Shown: positions 23,760 through 33,438 of the stretch, in pieces | Numbering within the stretch: the first letter of the stretch is position 1 | Layout of the letters: every line of letters begins with the position of its first letter | NCBI GenBank assembly: GCA_026393575.1 | Contig: JAPKZX010000076.1 | Location: 1-36,397, forward strand | Source: Actinomycetota bacterium | GTDB taxonomy: Bacteria; Actinomycetota; Acidimicrobiia; Acidimicrobiales; Ilumatobacteraceae | Length of the DNA stretch: 36,397 nucleotides | Direction of reading: 5' to 3' | Program-made: the position numbers and the translations under genes | The notes under the pieces: model-generated | The model's input: the letters and a program-made list of their open reading frames with translations, nothing else | Database searches by the model: none | Told to the model about the DNA's origin: nothing

Positions 23760-24651
23760 CGGCTCGTTTCATCTGAGCACCAAGAACAGCAAGGACGACA
23801 AGTCCAGACGCCACAATGGCAAGCCCTTGAGCAATGTCATTATCGATTGTCTCAAAAACTATTGAGAGAAGACCGGCAAGTACACAGAAGGCACCAGCAA
23901 GCAACATTTCTGGGGCGAGTCGTTGGATACCGACTGCAAACAGAACTGCTCCAATTACTAGCGGTATCGCTCGCCCCGCAGCGCCAAAATCACTGCCTAA
24001 TGTCATGGCGCCAATCAGCACATACAGCGAACCTGCTGCGCGTGGCGCAAAAGCAAAACCCATAACTCGAGTGCCTTGAAAGATCAGCAAACTTCCACCA
24101 ATGACCATAAGTAAGCCCAATAAGCGTCCGTTGTTCTCATCTAATCCCGCGGCGAACGAAACAATAAATGTTGGAACACCAGCTGAGATAAGAATTGCTC
24201 CAGCGATCTCAGATTTATTGGAACGAAAAAGACCCCATCCGATGGCCACAAGCGCAATCACTGCTACCGACCACTTCATTTCAAGATCTGCAACATTGCA
24301 GACAATGCCTGTAGCGATTGCTGCTGACAAAGTCGTAGCAATTTCGAGAATTTCAGAAACGCGAGATTGAATATCGCTCTTCCCGCTCAGCCGTACCGAC
24401 ACAGCACCAGTTACTAGTGCAAGAAGATACAAAAGCGTTGCAATGGCGGTTTCGGAAACGTCAACCAATGCCGCGGCCACGGTGCGAATCACGCCAACAG
24501 CAATGATGAGTGCCGCAAGATACGAGAGTAATTCGCGAGGGGTGTACGACCAACGAGGTGCATGCAGAATTTCTTCTGATTGTTTAGTTGACAACACTCC
24601 AGATTCAATGAGGTCGTTCAATGTATTGGCAAGTGATTTGCGTTGCTTCAT
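23725..24651 (-). CDS. Multi-pass membrane protein, DUF2157-like
   Basis: A 308-residue protein. A soluble N-terminal segment, SLANTLNDLIESGVLSTKQSEEIL (~6-29), resembles the leader of DUF2157-type membrane proteins. After a WSYTPRELLSYLAALIIAVGVI transition it has about nine to ten hydrophobic helices, glycine- and alanine-rich throughout. No catalytic motif is evident and no function is assigned. The frame is open to 24717, but that would run into the acyltransferase gene; ATG 24651 (MKQRK) lies 16 bases after the acyltransferase stop and is chosen. The C-terminus overlaps the convergent hydrolase by 35 bases. Confidence 0.72.
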   Translation of the reverse strand: MKQRKSLANTLNDLIESGVLSTKQSEEILHAPRWSYTPRELLSYLAALIIAVGVIRTVAAALVDVSETAIATLLYLLALVTGAVSVRLSGKSDIQSRVSEILEIATTLSAAIATGIVCNVADLEMKWSVAVIALVAIGWGLFRSNKSEIAGAILISAGVPTFIVSFAAGLDENNGRLLGLLMVIGGSLLIFQGTRVMGFAFAPRAAGSLYVLIGAMTLGSDFGAAGRAIPLVIGAVLFAVGIQRLAPEMLLAGAFCVLAGLLSIVFETIDNDIAQGLAIVASGLVVLAVLGAQMKRAVSRSKTDAPTA

Positions 24652-24667
24652 ACAAGCAGTTCTACAC

Positions 24668-26806
24668 CTATTCAGGTTTGCGCGCGTACCACTCAACAAA
24701 TTCGGCGATATCGGCATCTAGCAGTGGCGCAATGAACGACGCGAAGGTCACAGACATGTGATTGTCATCTCTGTACACCATGATGTTGCCAACAACCGTC
24801 GGGCAACCGTTCGTCGCGCAGAACCAATTCTGTACCCATAACATGTTTTCGCCTGCCTCATCGAAATCGGCAACCATTTGTTGCATGTCATCTCGATAAG
24901 CAGAGGTCACTCCAGGTGTGCATCTATGAACATTGGTGTAGTTGCGGCTCAGACACGTTGGAACATCTTGCCCGGGATACGGCGTGTCTTGCATCAGGAC
25001 TGGGACGATTCCTTGGCCCTTCAGCGCATCAACTGTTCCTTGTAGACCTTCTCGCCATTCTTTCTGCCACATTGGTTTACGTGTTGTGGCAGACAACAGT
25101 CGATCAAAGTGAGCAACAAAGACAACCGAAACACCATCTTCTTTCATCTTTGCAAGTGCATTCTTTCGCCAGGGTCCACACTCCTTGTACACCTTGCCCA
25201 ATACCTTGCTGTACACCGTTATGTCTGCAGGCGGGCATCCACGTTTTGTATACGTAATGAGTTTCCAATTGCGTTTGATAGCAACTTTTTCAAATGTTGG
25301 AAACCATTGGGCAGCGTGAGAATCTCCGTATAAACCAATCACAGTTGTGGATTCTTTGTTACCGAAAACACAATGCTTTGGAGTAACCGAAGAAAAACCA
25401 ACATGGCAACCGTTGTTGTAGATAATGGGCATATCTGACAATGCACCTTGTAATGAAGGTGTGATGTTTCCGGGTAATCCAGTTGCCTGCATTGCATCGA
25501 TAATGGGAGCGATTGGGGCAGACAGCCCGGGAAGTTGTGGTGCAACTGGGATAGTGGTGGAAGAGATATTGGTGGAAGTAGTTGTCACCAACGTTGGTGT
25601 TGTAGCAATAACTCCCGTGCTTGTATTCGGAGGATTGTTCTGAGCCAATACACCAGCACCGCCAACAATCGCTACGAGCGATACAGCGAGTGCAGCGGCA
25701 CGCACGCCACGTATCTGATGGTTCCGCCTAATCGGGTTTTCAACAATTCGATATGACAATTCCGACAACATAAGAGCAGCGGCTATACACAACAGGCCCT
25801 CATTCACAGTGAGGTCACGTTCAAGCGCAGGGACTGCGACGATCAGAATCGGCCAATGCCACAGGTATGCGGAATACGAACGCGAACCAAGCCATTGAAA
25901 AGGAGCCCACTTCAACACACTGTGAGGCGACCATGAAGTTGTATTTCCGCCTCGCAAAACGAACGCAGTTGCTATTGCGGGCACCAATGCCCAAGGTCCA
26001 GGGAATTTTGTTGTCTCAGTAAACAAAACCACACAACAGCACACCGCGATTAGACCAACCCAAGCACTAAGGCCACTGAAGATTTTTGCTGTCTTCCTAG
26101 TAGCAACTGGAAGGACAGCGAAAAGTGCACCAATCGACAATTCAAATGCACGGGTGTGAGGCGCAAAAAATGCCCACGGTTGCGACGTGTTCATGAGAAC
26201 CGTGCACATTGCAAATGAAGATACTGAAACAACAGTTGCGAGTATGCCAACTCTGCGACGTATAGAAACGCGAGACGCCGCACCTATACATACGAGCGCT
26301 ATTACGGCAGGCCACACGAAGTAGAACTGTTCCTCTACGGCAAGGCTCCAATAATGCTGCAGAGGCGAAGGGGGCAAAGTCGACTGCAGATAATCCGCTC
26401 CACGACTTGCAAAGACAAAGTTAGAAGAGAACGTTGCCACGGCAATCACATCATTGGCCAATGAACGAAGCCGCAGTGGTTCCAACCACACCCACGATGC
26501 GAGCACGGTGACTACAGCGACAAGAGACGACACCGGCAGAATTCGACGGGCTCGCCGCGCATAAAACGCTCCAAGAGAGATGCCGCCATCTGTCTCGCGC
26601 TCACGTACCAGAAGTGAGGTAATCAGGAATCCCGAAAGCACGAAAAATACATCAACACCGATGTAGCCACCTTCGAGGCGTGGAACCCCGGCATGAAACA
26701 GAAGAACTGCAAGCACTGCTATGGCGCGCAAGCCTTCTATGTCTGATCTACGTTCCACGTCTACGAGTATTGTCGCCCAAGGCCTTTGAACTGGGGCACG
26801 TGTCAC
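24668..26806 (-). CDS. Acyltransferase-3 with C-terminal SGNH domain (OafA-like O-acetylase)
   Basis: A 712-residue membrane enzyme that transfers acetyl groups to surface glycans such as LPS, peptidoglycan or exopolysaccharide. Residues ~20-390 form about ten membrane helices, with the hallmark RSDIEGLRAIAVLAVLLFHAG (His38) and the GYIGVDVFFVLSGFLIT and SLAVEEQFYFVWP motifs. A Thr/Pro/Ser-rich linker (~391-425) leads to an extracytoplasmic SGNH hydrolase domain, with GDSHAAQW (494-501) and the Asp/His pair in DDNHMS near the C-terminus. The start is GTG at 26806; a few residues more or less are possible. Likely first gene of a two-gene unit with the membrane protein downstream. Confidence 0.93.
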   Translation of the reverse strand: MTRAPVQRPWATILVDVERRSDIEGLRAIAVLAVLLFHAGVPRLEGGYIGVDVFFVLSGFLITSLLVRERETDGGISLGAFYARRARRILPVSSLVAVVTVLASWVWLEPLRLRSLANDVIAVATFSSNFVFASRGADYLQSTLPPSPLQHYWSLAVEEQFYFVWPAVIALVCIGAASRVSIRRRVGILATVVSVSSFAMCTVLMNTSQPWAFFAPHTRAFELSIGALFAVLPVATRKTAKIFSGLSAWVGLIAVCCCVVLFTETTKFPGPWALVPAIATAFVLRGGNTTSWSPHSVLKWAPFQWLGSRSYSAYLWHWPILIVAVPALERDLTVNEGLLCIAAALMLSELSYRIVENPIRRNHQIRGVRAAALAVSLVAIVGGAGVLAQNNPPNTSTGVIATTPTLVTTTSTNISSTTIPVAPQLPGLSAPIAPIIDAMQATGLPGNITPSLQGALSDMPIIYNNGCHVGFSSVTPKHCVFGNKESTTVIGLYGDSHAAQWFPTFEKVAIKRNWKLITYTKRGCPPADITVYSKVLGKVYKECGPWRKNALAKMKEDGVSVVFVAHFDRLLSATTRKPMWQKEWREGLQGTVDALKGQGIVPVLMQDTPYPGQDVPTCLSRNYTNVHRCTPGVTSAYRDDMQQMVADFDEAGENMLWVQNWFCATNGCPTVVGNIMVYRDDNHMSVTFASFIAPLLDADIAEFVEWYARKPE

Positions 26807-26928
26807 AATTGCGGCTCTATCTAATTCTTTTTCACTGCATTTCCCCGTAAACGAAGTTGGTAGCCCTCTGCGTCTAGTGGTCTAAGGTTGTACCAGCCCA
26901 ATACAGGGCACTACCAAAGGAGTCACTC

Positions 26929-27714
26929 ATGGCACGTAGTTCACGTTTGCTTGCAGCTGTTGCAGCATTATCACTTGTCGTCGCAGCGTGCGGCGGAAGC
27001 GATTCATCATCAACCGAAGAAGGTGCTCTTAGCACCATTGCAGAGGGCAAGCTCACAGTGTGCTCCGACGCACCATATGAGCCATTTGAATTCCAAGATG
27101 CCGACGGCACTTGGACCGGCTTCGACATGGATGTTGTTCGTAAAATTGCAGAAGCAAACGATCTCGAACTTGAAGTCAGCGTGCAACCGTTCGACGGAAT
27201 TTGGCTCGCACCAGCAGCTGGCACATGCGACATGGTTGCATCGTCAATGACAATCACAGCAGAGCGCGAAGAAGCAGCAGACTTCACACAGAGCTACTTC
27301 GATGCATTCCAGTCATTGCTCGTTCGCAGTGCCGACGAAGCAAAGTACACAACTCTTGAGTCACTCGCTGGAAAGACAATTGCTGTTCAAACAGGAACAA
27401 CTGGCGAAACTTTTGCAAAAGAAAATGCAACTTCTTCAACAATCCAATCATTTGATGAAGCATCCGCAATGTTCCTCGCTCTCGAGTCTGGTCAAGTAGA
27501 TGGTGTTCTTCAGGATTACCTCATTAATAAGGAACGTGCCGACAAGCAGGGAACTTCAGTAGTTTCCATCAAGTTTGAAGACACACCAGAGCAATACGGA
27601 TTTGCAGTTGAGACCGGTAACACAGCGCTCCTCGAAATCTTGAACAAGGGCATCACAGACCTCAAGGCCGACGGCACATACAAGACCATTTACGACAAGT
27701 ACTTCATTGGCTGA
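26929..27714 (+). CDS. Polar amino-acid ABC transporter, substrate-binding lipoprotein
   Basis: A 261-residue solute-binding protein (family 3). The lipobox at VVAAC places the lipidated Cys at 21. The mature part starts KLTVCSDAPYEPFEFQDADGTWTGFDMDVVRKIAE, the standard opening of glutamine/arginine-type binders. It includes ADFTQSYFDAFQSLLVR and GKTIAVQTGTTGE and ends TYKTIYDKYF. The ligand is a polar amino acid; which one cannot be told. AAAGGAG (26916-26922) is six bases upstream of the ATG. The 122-base region before it is the likely promoter area; no convincing box was seen. First gene of the complete binding protein - permease - ATPase set. Confidence 0.93.
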   Translation: MARSSRLLAAVAALSLVVAACGGSDSSSTEEGALSTIAEGKLTVCSDAPYEPFEFQDADGTWTGFDMDVVRKIAEANDLELEVSVQPFDGIWLAPAAGTCDMVASSMTITAEREEAADFTQSYFDAFQSLLVRSADEAKYTTLESLAGKTIAVQTGTTGETFAKENATSSTIQSFDEASAMFLALESGQVDGVLQDYLINKERADKQGTSVVSIKFEDTPEQYGFAVETGNTALLEILNKGITDLKADGTYKTIYDKYFIG

Positions 27715-27757
27715 TCTCTGATCACCCAATAACTAATACCTAACGACGAAGAGGGTC

Positions 27758-28549
27758 ATGGCACTCAGCAAACGCAAGAAAGCTATGTATATGCGCTATG
27801 CCATGTACGTAGTCAGTATCGCTTTTCTGATTGCTGTGATCCTCTTCATCGATTGGGAGCGCTTAGGAAATGCGATGTTCCGTTGGAACATCGTGAAGGA
27901 ACAGTTCCCAGACATACTGACTAAAGCCGCGAAGAATACTGTTGTATTTACAGTGCTTGGTTTCGCAGGCGGATTGTCCTTCGGTCTTCTATTCGCTCTC
28001 ATGCGACTCAGCAGTATTCGTGCTTACAGATGGTTTGCTGCCACATACATTGAGATCTTTCGTGGCATTCCACTCTTAGTGACATTGCTCATCCTCGGTT
28101 TTGGTATCCCCATCGCCACCGGATGGAAATGGCCAAATCCTTATCTTCAGGGTGCTATCCCCTTGTCACTAGTTGCAAGTGCCTACATGGCCGAAACTAT
28201 TCGTGCAGGCATAGAAGCAGTACCCAAAGGTCAAATGGAAGCTGCACGTTCACTTGGTATGTCATATACGCGCGCAATGACCACCATCATTATTCCGCAA
28301 GCCCTTCGCATCATCGTTCCACCACTAACCAACGAATTTGTTCTTCTCATCAAAGACACGTCGCTCATTTCTGTACTCGGCGTTACTGCAGCAACAAAAG
28401 ACTTAGCGCGGTTCGGTCGAGATGGAGTTAATCAAACAGCTAACGCTACGCCACTGATTGTTGCTGGATTGGTGTACTTAGCAATGACGCTTCCCCTCAC
28501 GCAACTAGTCGCATGGATGGAACGTAAGACAAAGGCGATGAGCCGATGA
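27758..28549 (+). CDS. Polar amino-acid ABC transporter, permease
   Basis: A 263-residue permease of the His/Glu/Gln/Arg/opine type. About five or six membrane helices are seen, with the first at ~13-30. The segment [29 protein letters not shown] and [14 protein letters not shown] are typical. The EAA loop that contacts the ATPase reads [29 protein letters not shown] (~161-189), followed by [13 protein letters not shown]. It follows the binding-protein gene after 43 bases with a GAGGG site before the ATG, and its stop overlaps the ATPase start by four bases. A single permease gene suggests a homodimer. Confidence 0.93.
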   Translation: MALSKRKKAMYMRYAMYVVSIAFLIAVILFIDWERLGNAMFRWNIVKEQFPDILTKAAKNTVVFTVLGFAGGLSFGLLFALMRLSSIRAYRWFAATYIEIFRGIPLLVTLLILGFGIPIATGWKWPNPYLQGAIPLSLVASAYMAETIRAGIEAVPKGQMEAARSLGMSYTRAMTTIIIPQALRIIVPPLTNEFVLLIKDTSLISVLGVTAATKDLARFGRDGVNQTANATPLIVAGLVYLAMTLPLTQLVAWMERKTKAMSR

Positions 28550-29289
28550 GTTCCGACGTTGTTGTCTCTCTTCAAAATCTCCATAAGTCTTTTGGTTCTA
28601 ATCACGTCTTGCGAGGAATTGATTTAGAAGTAACGCGGGGCGAGGTGGTGTGCATCATTGGTCCATCTGGTTCCGGCAAAAGCACTCTTCTGCGTTGCGT
28701 GAACATGTTGGAAACACCGTCATCTGGAACCATCACAGTCCTCGGGCGAGAACTGACAGATATTGATTGCGACATTAATGAAGCGCGTTCAAAAATTGGC
28801 ATGGTGTTTCAATCATTCAATCTTTTCCCTCATATGACCGCGTTAGAAAATGTCAGCGTTTCTCAACGAAAAGTTCTCAAGCGAAATGCAAAAGAAGCAC
28901 AAGAGATTTCACGTTCCCTTCTTGCACGAGTCGGTCTTCAAGACAAAGAGAATTCATACCCTGCTCAGTTGTCTGGTGGGCAGCAACAGCGTGTTGCAAT
29001 TGCTCGTGCATTGGCGATGAACCCAGATGTCATGTTGTTTGACGAGGCAACGAGTGCTCTTGACCCAGAGCTAGTGGGCGACGTCCTTGCCGTCATGCAA
29101 GCACTGGCGCAAGAAGGTATGACCATGTTGGTAGTAACTCACGAAATGGGTTTTGCCAAGAACGTGGCTGACCGAGTGGTGTTCATGGATGCTGGCGTGA
29201 TCGTGGAACAAGGTTCCCCACAGCAAGTCATTGGCGCACCGAGGGAAGAACGCACTCAGTCATTCCTTTCAAGCGTTCTGAACCACTAA
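28546..29289 (+). CDS. Polar amino-acid ABC transporter, ATP-binding protein
   Basis: A 247-residue ABC ATPase. Walker A is GPSGSGKST (39-47), the Q-loop is [18 protein letters not shown], the signature is LSGGQQQR (142-149) and Walker B is VMLFDE (162-167), with the switch His in VVTHEMGFA. The order and length match GlnQ/ArtP-type importers. ATGA overlap with the permease gene shows translational coupling. It completes the importer. No terminator was recognised before the next gene. Confidence 0.95.
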   Translation: MSSDVVVSLQNLHKSFGSNHVLRGIDLEVTRGEVVCIIGPSGSGKSTLLRCVNMLETPSSGTITVLGRELTDIDCDINEARSKIGMVFQSFNLFPHMTALENVSVSQRKVLKRNAKEAQEISRSLLARVGLQDKENSYPAQLSGGQQQRVAIARALAMNPDVMLFDEATSALDPELVGDVLAVMQALAQEGMTMLVVTHEMGFAKNVADRVVFMDAGVIVEQGSPQQVIGAPREERTQSFLSSVLNH

Positions 29290-29301
29290 CCACCCTTCAT
29301 C

Positions 29302-29307
29302 TATTGT
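29302..29307 (+). promoter_or_regulatory. -10 box TATTGT, leaderless-type promoter of the DUF2786 gene
   Basis: TATTGT ends seven bases before ATG 29315 in the 25-base gap behind the ABC ATPase gene, and no Shine-Dalgarno site is present. Confidence 0.5.
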
Positions 29308-29314
29308 CCATGCA

Positions 29315-29989
29315 ATGAGTTCTCAGCGCGAGCGCATCCAGTCACTTCTGTCTCTCGCACAGCACCCCAACACCCCTCAGGCCGAAGCCGAAACTGCCCT
29401 GGCAATGGCTTCGAAACTTATGCAAAAGCATGGCCTTAGCGAAACCGACATTGCAGAGGTTCCCGACGAAAACGTCTCCATCGTTTCAGAGTCAGTAGTT
29501 GTTACAGGGCCGTACCGGGTGAGGCGTGTCAATGTTTTATACGTCATTGCCAAAATGCATTCCTGCGCGTCGTATCGAGCACATGATTCTGTCGATGGGT
29601 GCGTCCTTGTTATCTACGGACGTCAATCAGACATTTTTGCTACACGCACGCTGTTCGCCGCAGCCGATGCTTTAGGCGCACGCTTACTTCCACGTGGGTC
29701 ACGTTCATGGCGCGTGTCGTGGTGGAGCGGTTTCCAATCAGGAATCGAAGAATCGTTAAGCGGTGCACGCAAAGAATTCATTTCTGAAACACAAGGTGCC
29801 GGTTTGGTTCTTGCTGATCGTATGAAACGTGCAGAAGACACCATGTATGTATTTGCTCCACCACTTCGTGGAGGTACGTACTACTCCGACACTTCTTCTG
29901 GCGCTCACGCAAGTGGCAAAAATGCAGGACGCGGCTTTGGGGCATCTGGCCGTTCATTTACTTCCGGTGTGCGCGGCGAACTGCAATGA
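29315..29989 (+). CDS. DUF2786-domain protein
   Basis: A 224-residue protein. The N-terminal helix pair (residues ~4-45) ERIQSLLSLAQHPNTPQAEAETALAMASKLMQKHGLSETDI is the DUF2786 signature. The middle has a predicted alpha/beta region, SCASYRAH...LVIYGRQSDIFATRTLFAAADALG, with repeated histidines and arginines. The C-terminus is Gly/Ser-rich (SSGAHASGKNAGRGFGASGRSF) and probably disordered. The family is found in phages and actinobacteria, with no proven function. Its stop overlaps the start of the HExxH gene in an ATGA arrangement, so the two products are made together and may act together. Confidence 0.82.
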   Translation: MSSQRERIQSLLSLAQHPNTPQAEAETALAMASKLMQKHGLSETDIAEVPDENVSIVSESVVVTGPYRVRRVNVLYVIAKMHSCASYRAHDSVDGCVLVIYGRQSDIFATRTLFAAADALGARLLPRGSRSWRVSWWSGFQSGIEESLSGARKEFISETQGAGLVLADRMKRAEDTMYVFAPPLRGGTYYSDTSSGAHASGKNAGRGFGASGRSFTSGVRGELQ

Positions 29990-30462
29990 CCCACATCAGT
30001 GAATACGCCGTACAAGCAATTGCACTCTCTGCTAAATATTCAAAAGCAACTCCCGAGACCGCACTTACATACGCTTGCGAGGCCATCGCCGAACAGGAAA
30101 TTGGTGTTAGAGATTTGAAGTCAACCGATATTGACGCATGGGTTGAGGCCATCAGCCATCGCGAAGATATCGATGTTCCAAACATTGTGGTGATGCGTAA
30201 GTCGCCAAGCATTCTCGCGACCGCTCATTCAGATATTCACACCATCTGCATCCGCGGAGCCCACACCAACCAAGTCACTGTTTTGCATGAAATCGCTCAT
30301 CTCAGTATTGGTATTCCAGCTCACGGTGTTCTTTTCAGAGACGAACTAGTTCGACTTACTCGTGCTCACATATCAGTTGAGTTTGCTTCTTTTCTCTATT
30401 CCTTGTACCAATCCACCGGACTTGAAATGTCTCCGTGGCCAGCGAGCGCTCACCAACGTTGA
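29986..30462 (+). CDS. Putative zinc metallopeptidase (HExxH), partner of the DUF2786 protein
   Basis: A 158-residue protein whose C-terminal half holds a zinc-binding motif, VLHEIAHLSIGIPAHGVLFRDELVRL, with His101, Glu102 and His105. His113 or Glu120 is a possible third ligand. The HG-x2-F layout after the motif is like SprT-type and TIGR04338-type putative metallohydrolases; I recall the latter occurring beside DUF2786 genes in actinobacteria. The N-terminal ~90 residues have no recognised domain. It has no signal peptide. Coupled to the DUF2786 gene by a four-base overlap. Substrate unknown. Confidence 0.75.
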   Translation: MTHISEYAVQAIALSAKYSKATPETALTYACEAIAEQEIGVRDLKSTDIDAWVEAISHREDIDVPNIVVMRKSPSILATAHSDIHTICIRGAHTNQVTVLHEIAHLSIGIPAHGVLFRDELVRLTRAHISVEFASFLYSLYQSTGLEMSPWPASAHQR

Positions 30463-30493
30463 CACGTGAGCTTCATGCGGTCAGACTGCAGGC

Positions 30494-31144
30494 ATGACCA
30501 ACTCAACTGACTTCTACGACATCTTGTCCACTACTCGCTCAATTCGGCGCATCAGTGACAAACCCATCGATGACGAAGTTCTCAACCGAGTGTTGCAGGC
30601 TGCAATTTGGGCTCCTAGCGGCGGCAACAGACAACCGTGGCGCATCATTGCTGTTCGCGATCGCGCCATCAAACAGCAACTCTCCGACATCTATGCACAG
30701 CGTTGGTCTGAATACGTAGATATGAACATGAAGCGCGTAGAAGGCATGCCAGAAAACATTGTGGAAGCCACTCGCAAAGGTCTCGCAATCGGCACACAGT
30801 TGGCTACTTCACTCGCAGATGTTCCGGTAGTCGCAATGTTTGTTCATGATCCTCGCGAGGTTTTTGTAACTGACGGAAACCTAGGAAGAACTCCAGTCGT
30901 TGGAGGCGCGTCTCTGTACCCAGCGGTACAAAACTTTCTTCTTGCCGCTCGCGCAGAAGGTTTGGGTGGCGTTCTCACCACTCTTATCTCGGCCAGCGAA
31001 AGCGAAGTTCGGCCCATTCTTCAACTGCCAGAACCTTGGGGTGTCTACGCCATGGTTCCACTCGGCTACCCCAAAGGAAATCATGGGCCGTTACGACGCG
31101 CACCACTTGAACACATGGTGAAGTTCGATGTGTGGTCTGACTAG
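30494..31144 (+). CDS. Nitroreductase-family FMN oxidoreductase
   Basis: A 216-residue nitroreductase-fold flavoprotein, different from the one at 7168. The N-terminal flavin region is STTRSIRRISDKPI, followed by IWAPSGGNRQPWRIIAV. The C-terminal conserved part is LYPAVQNFLLAARAEGLGGVLTT, with a MVPLGYPKG ending. It could reduce nitro compounds or enones; the substrate is unknown. No Shine-Dalgarno site is seen; CAGACT six bases before the ATG is a partial match to the leaderless box. Its stop is three bases from the convergent sulfatase stop. Confidence 0.88.
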   Translation: MTNSTDFYDILSTTRSIRRISDKPIDDEVLNRVLQAAIWAPSGGNRQPWRIIAVRDRAIKQQLSDIYAQRWSEYVDMNMKRVEGMPENIVEATRKGLAIGTQLATSLADVPVVAMFVHDPREVFVTDGNLGRTPVVGGASLYPAVQNFLLAARAEGLGGVLTTLISASESEVRPILQLPEPWGVYAMVPLGYPKGNHGPLRRAPLEHMVKFDVWSD

Positions 31145-31147
31145 TTG

Positions 31148-32620
31148 CTAAGCAGTCGGCGCATTATTGCGCCAGTGCACACCCGATGGCCATCGACCAA
31201 CGCCACCATCTTCTACAAGTAAGCCAGTGTTCTGGCGATTGGCATGCTCCATTCGCCACACCAGCATTGCCCGCGCTTCGCGTGCAATCACTGCATCATC
31301 ATTTGTAGTTGTTCGCCACGTGGGGTCTGCCTCAAGGTCAAAACATACGTATTCACCGTCGCCAAACTGCACATATGCATGAGTGTCTGAACGTCGAACA
31401 GCCAAATTCATTTGTTCTAAACGACGTTGCCACGGCCACTGATGCTTGTCGTGAGGGATTAGAACAAAACGCCAGTCATACTCCCAATGCGCCGCGTCAC
31501 GCCACCATGGTGGTTCTGTTCCCCGCACAAAATGCGTGAGAGGAACGCCGTCGCATTGTGCCGGAATGTCAATACCCATCACATCACACAACGTTGGAAA
31601 AACATCAACGTTCTCAGTGAACTTGTCAATCACTGTTCCGTGCGTGTCTGCATGCCGCGGGTCGCGCACAATTCCTACAATGTGCTGACTAGTTTCCCAG
31701 TATCCAAGTTTCTCTTTCAAACCGTGATCACCGAGAAGTTCAGCATGGTCGGCTACAACGACAATGACCGTGTTCTCCCATTGCCCAGTCGACTCAAGAA
31801 AATCCCACACACGTCCGAGTTGAGAATCCACTTCGCTCACCATGCCAAAGTATTGAGCGCGCATGTGCGCCAGTTCATCCACATCCGTAGGTGCTTTTAT
31901 GCTGTCCAATTGCAGCATCACTTCGTGGAACGGTGGAACAGATTCAGCGCGTGCAATTGGCTGACCAACATTGTCTGGCGAATACATAGAACCAAAGTGC
32001 CCCGCTGCTGAATACGGAGGATGTGGTCGAATAAAACTTGCGTGAGCAAACCACGGTTCAGATTGCTCGCCCATCCAACTAAGCAATTCGTTGGTCATGA
32101 ATGCCGACACGCTCATGTCTGCAGGTCGTTCATGCTCGGTTGAAAGTAGATGCAATACCCCGCCAGAGGCATCATGTCCGTTGGTCGCTAGGAAACGTCT
32201 CCATGGTCCATATCCACGTGTGAGATCCACAATGGAATCAAAACCGGGAAGCACACCTTCATACGTTTGAAGTCGCGGATCATCTGCTGACTCTGTAACG
32301 CGTGGATCAATGGACTGGTCTGTGTAGCCAAACAGAGCTGGCGCATAACCAGCACGCCGTGCCGTACGAGCAATGTTGTCGAAACCGTCATCAAGTGGCG
32401 TGCCATTAGCTACAACACGGTGATTCATTTGATACATGCCGGTGTACAAAGACGCACGCCCCGGTGCGCATGGTGATGCCTGGCTGTAATGGCGACTGAA
32501 TCTGACTCCGGCCCTACTTAACCGATCGAGTTGCGGTGTCTGCACAACGGGGTGGCCCGCAATAGAAAGACAATCTCCTCGAAACTGGTCAAGAGTGACA
32601 AGAAGGATGTTTGGTTTCAT
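31148..32620 (-). CDS. Sulfatase (formylglycine-type, cytosolic)
   Basis: A 490-residue type I sulfatase, which hydrolyses a sulfate (or phosphonate) ester. Metal Asp11 lies in LVTLDQFRGD. The catalytic Cys51, to be converted to formylglycine, lies in SPCAPGRAS and matches C-x-P-x-R with Arg55. A further metal site is VVVADHAELLGDHGLKEK. There is no signal peptide, so it acts in the cytosol; it would need a formylglycine-generating enzyme, which is not encoded here. The ATG overlaps the stop of the alpha/beta hydrolase by four bases (ATGA), so the two are coupled. The substrate is not predictable from the sequence. Confidence 0.9.
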   Translation of the reverse strand: MKPNILLVTLDQFRGDCLSIAGHPVVQTPQLDRLSRAGVRFSRHYSQASPCAPGRASLYTGMYQMNHRVVANGTPLDDGFDNIARTARRAGYAPALFGYTDQSIDPRVTESADDPRLQTYEGVLPGFDSIVDLTRGYGPWRRFLATNGHDASGGVLHLLSTEHERPADMSVSAFMTNELLSWMGEQSEPWFAHASFIRPHPPYSAAGHFGSMYSPDNVGQPIARAESVPPFHEVMLQLDSIKAPTDVDELAHMRAQYFGMVSEVDSQLGRVWDFLESTGQWENTVIVVVADHAELLGDHGLKEKLGYWETSQHIVGIVRDPRHADTHGTVIDKFTENVDVFPTLCDVMGIDIPAQCDGVPLTHFVRGTEPPWWRDAAHWEYDWRFVLIPHDKHQWPWQRRLEQMNLAVRRSDTHAYVQFGDGEYVCFDLEADPTWRTTTNDDAVIAREARAMLVWRMEHANRQNTGLLVEDGGVGRWPSGVHWRNNAPTA

Positions 32621-33438
32621 GATTGACCGCTTTGCACCGACGAATCGCCACTAAGAAAAGCCCACAGATCTTTTAGGGCCAACTTGTCTTGCGCCACGAA
32701 TATATGGCCACCCTCATATTCGGCCATCGTTGCGTGTGGAATTCTTTTCACAATTTCGTGAGAGTTACTGGGCGGCGCAATTCCGTCGAACCGACCTGCC
32801 ATCACAAACGTTGGCGACGCCACCTTGTGTAAACGATCTGCCACATCATGACCGATTCGAGCAATCAATTGCAGACGTTCTCCACGAAGCACTTCATCTG
32901 CTTTGGGTTGCGCTGCTTGCTCAGCTCGAAGTCTCATCATCTTCAAGTCAGACGGGTGAGATGCCAACCACTCTTCTGTAAATCGAGAATCAGTCAGCAG
33001 CAGAATTTTCTGGTTTCTCTCTTCAACAGATAGTGCACCCAACTCGTGTAGTGGATACGACGCCCCCGCATCGCCACCAGCAGAAGTACACAAGAGTGCA
33101 AGTCGTTCAACGCGTTCTGGATATGTGACTGCAAATTCCTGCGCCACCATTCCACCAAAACTCATGCCCACAACTGCACAAGTAGACCAACCCACGTGAT
33201 TCAGAAGTGCATCTGCATCTTGTGCATACTGCGCCATTGTGTACGGGCCATCTGGAATAGAAGTTTTCCCCAGGCCGCGTTGATCGTGCGCAAGCACTTC
33301 GCATGTTTGTGCAAGCGCACCAATGAACAAAGCTGCAGACTCAAGGGTTGCACCAGAACCATTGAAGAACAACACACGCGGGCCAGAACCAACAATCTCA
33401 TAGTTGATGCTGATGTCCTCGTGAACAAAAACTGGCAT
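32617..33438 (-). CDS. Alpha/beta-fold hydrolase
   Basis: A 273-residue alpha/beta hydrolase. The oxyanion segment FFNGSGATLES replaces the more common HG motif, and the nucleophile elbow is VGMSFGGM with Ser93. The acid is probably the Asp in MAGRFDGIAPP, and the base is the His in YEGGHIF near the C-terminus. The lid region carries many charged residues. It could be an esterase, lactonase or enol-lactonase-like enzyme. It is the first gene before the sulfatase and is translationally coupled to it. Its start codon shares bases with the divergent gene at 33437 (CATG), so at least one of the two promoters must lie inside the other gene. Confidence 0.88.
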   Translation of the reverse strand: MPVFVHEDISINYEIVGSGPRVLFFNGSGATLESAALFIGALAQTCEVLAHDQRGLGKTSIPDGPYTMAQYAQDADALLNHVGWSTCAVVGMSFGGMVAQEFAVTYPERVERLALLCTSAGGDAGASYPLHELGALSVEERNQKILLLTDSRFTEEWLASHPSDLKMMRLRAEQAAQPKADEVLRGERLQLIARIGHDVADRLHKVASPTFVMAGRFDGIAPPSNSHEIVKRIPHATMAEYEGGHIFVAQDKLALKDLWAFLSGDSSVQSGQS

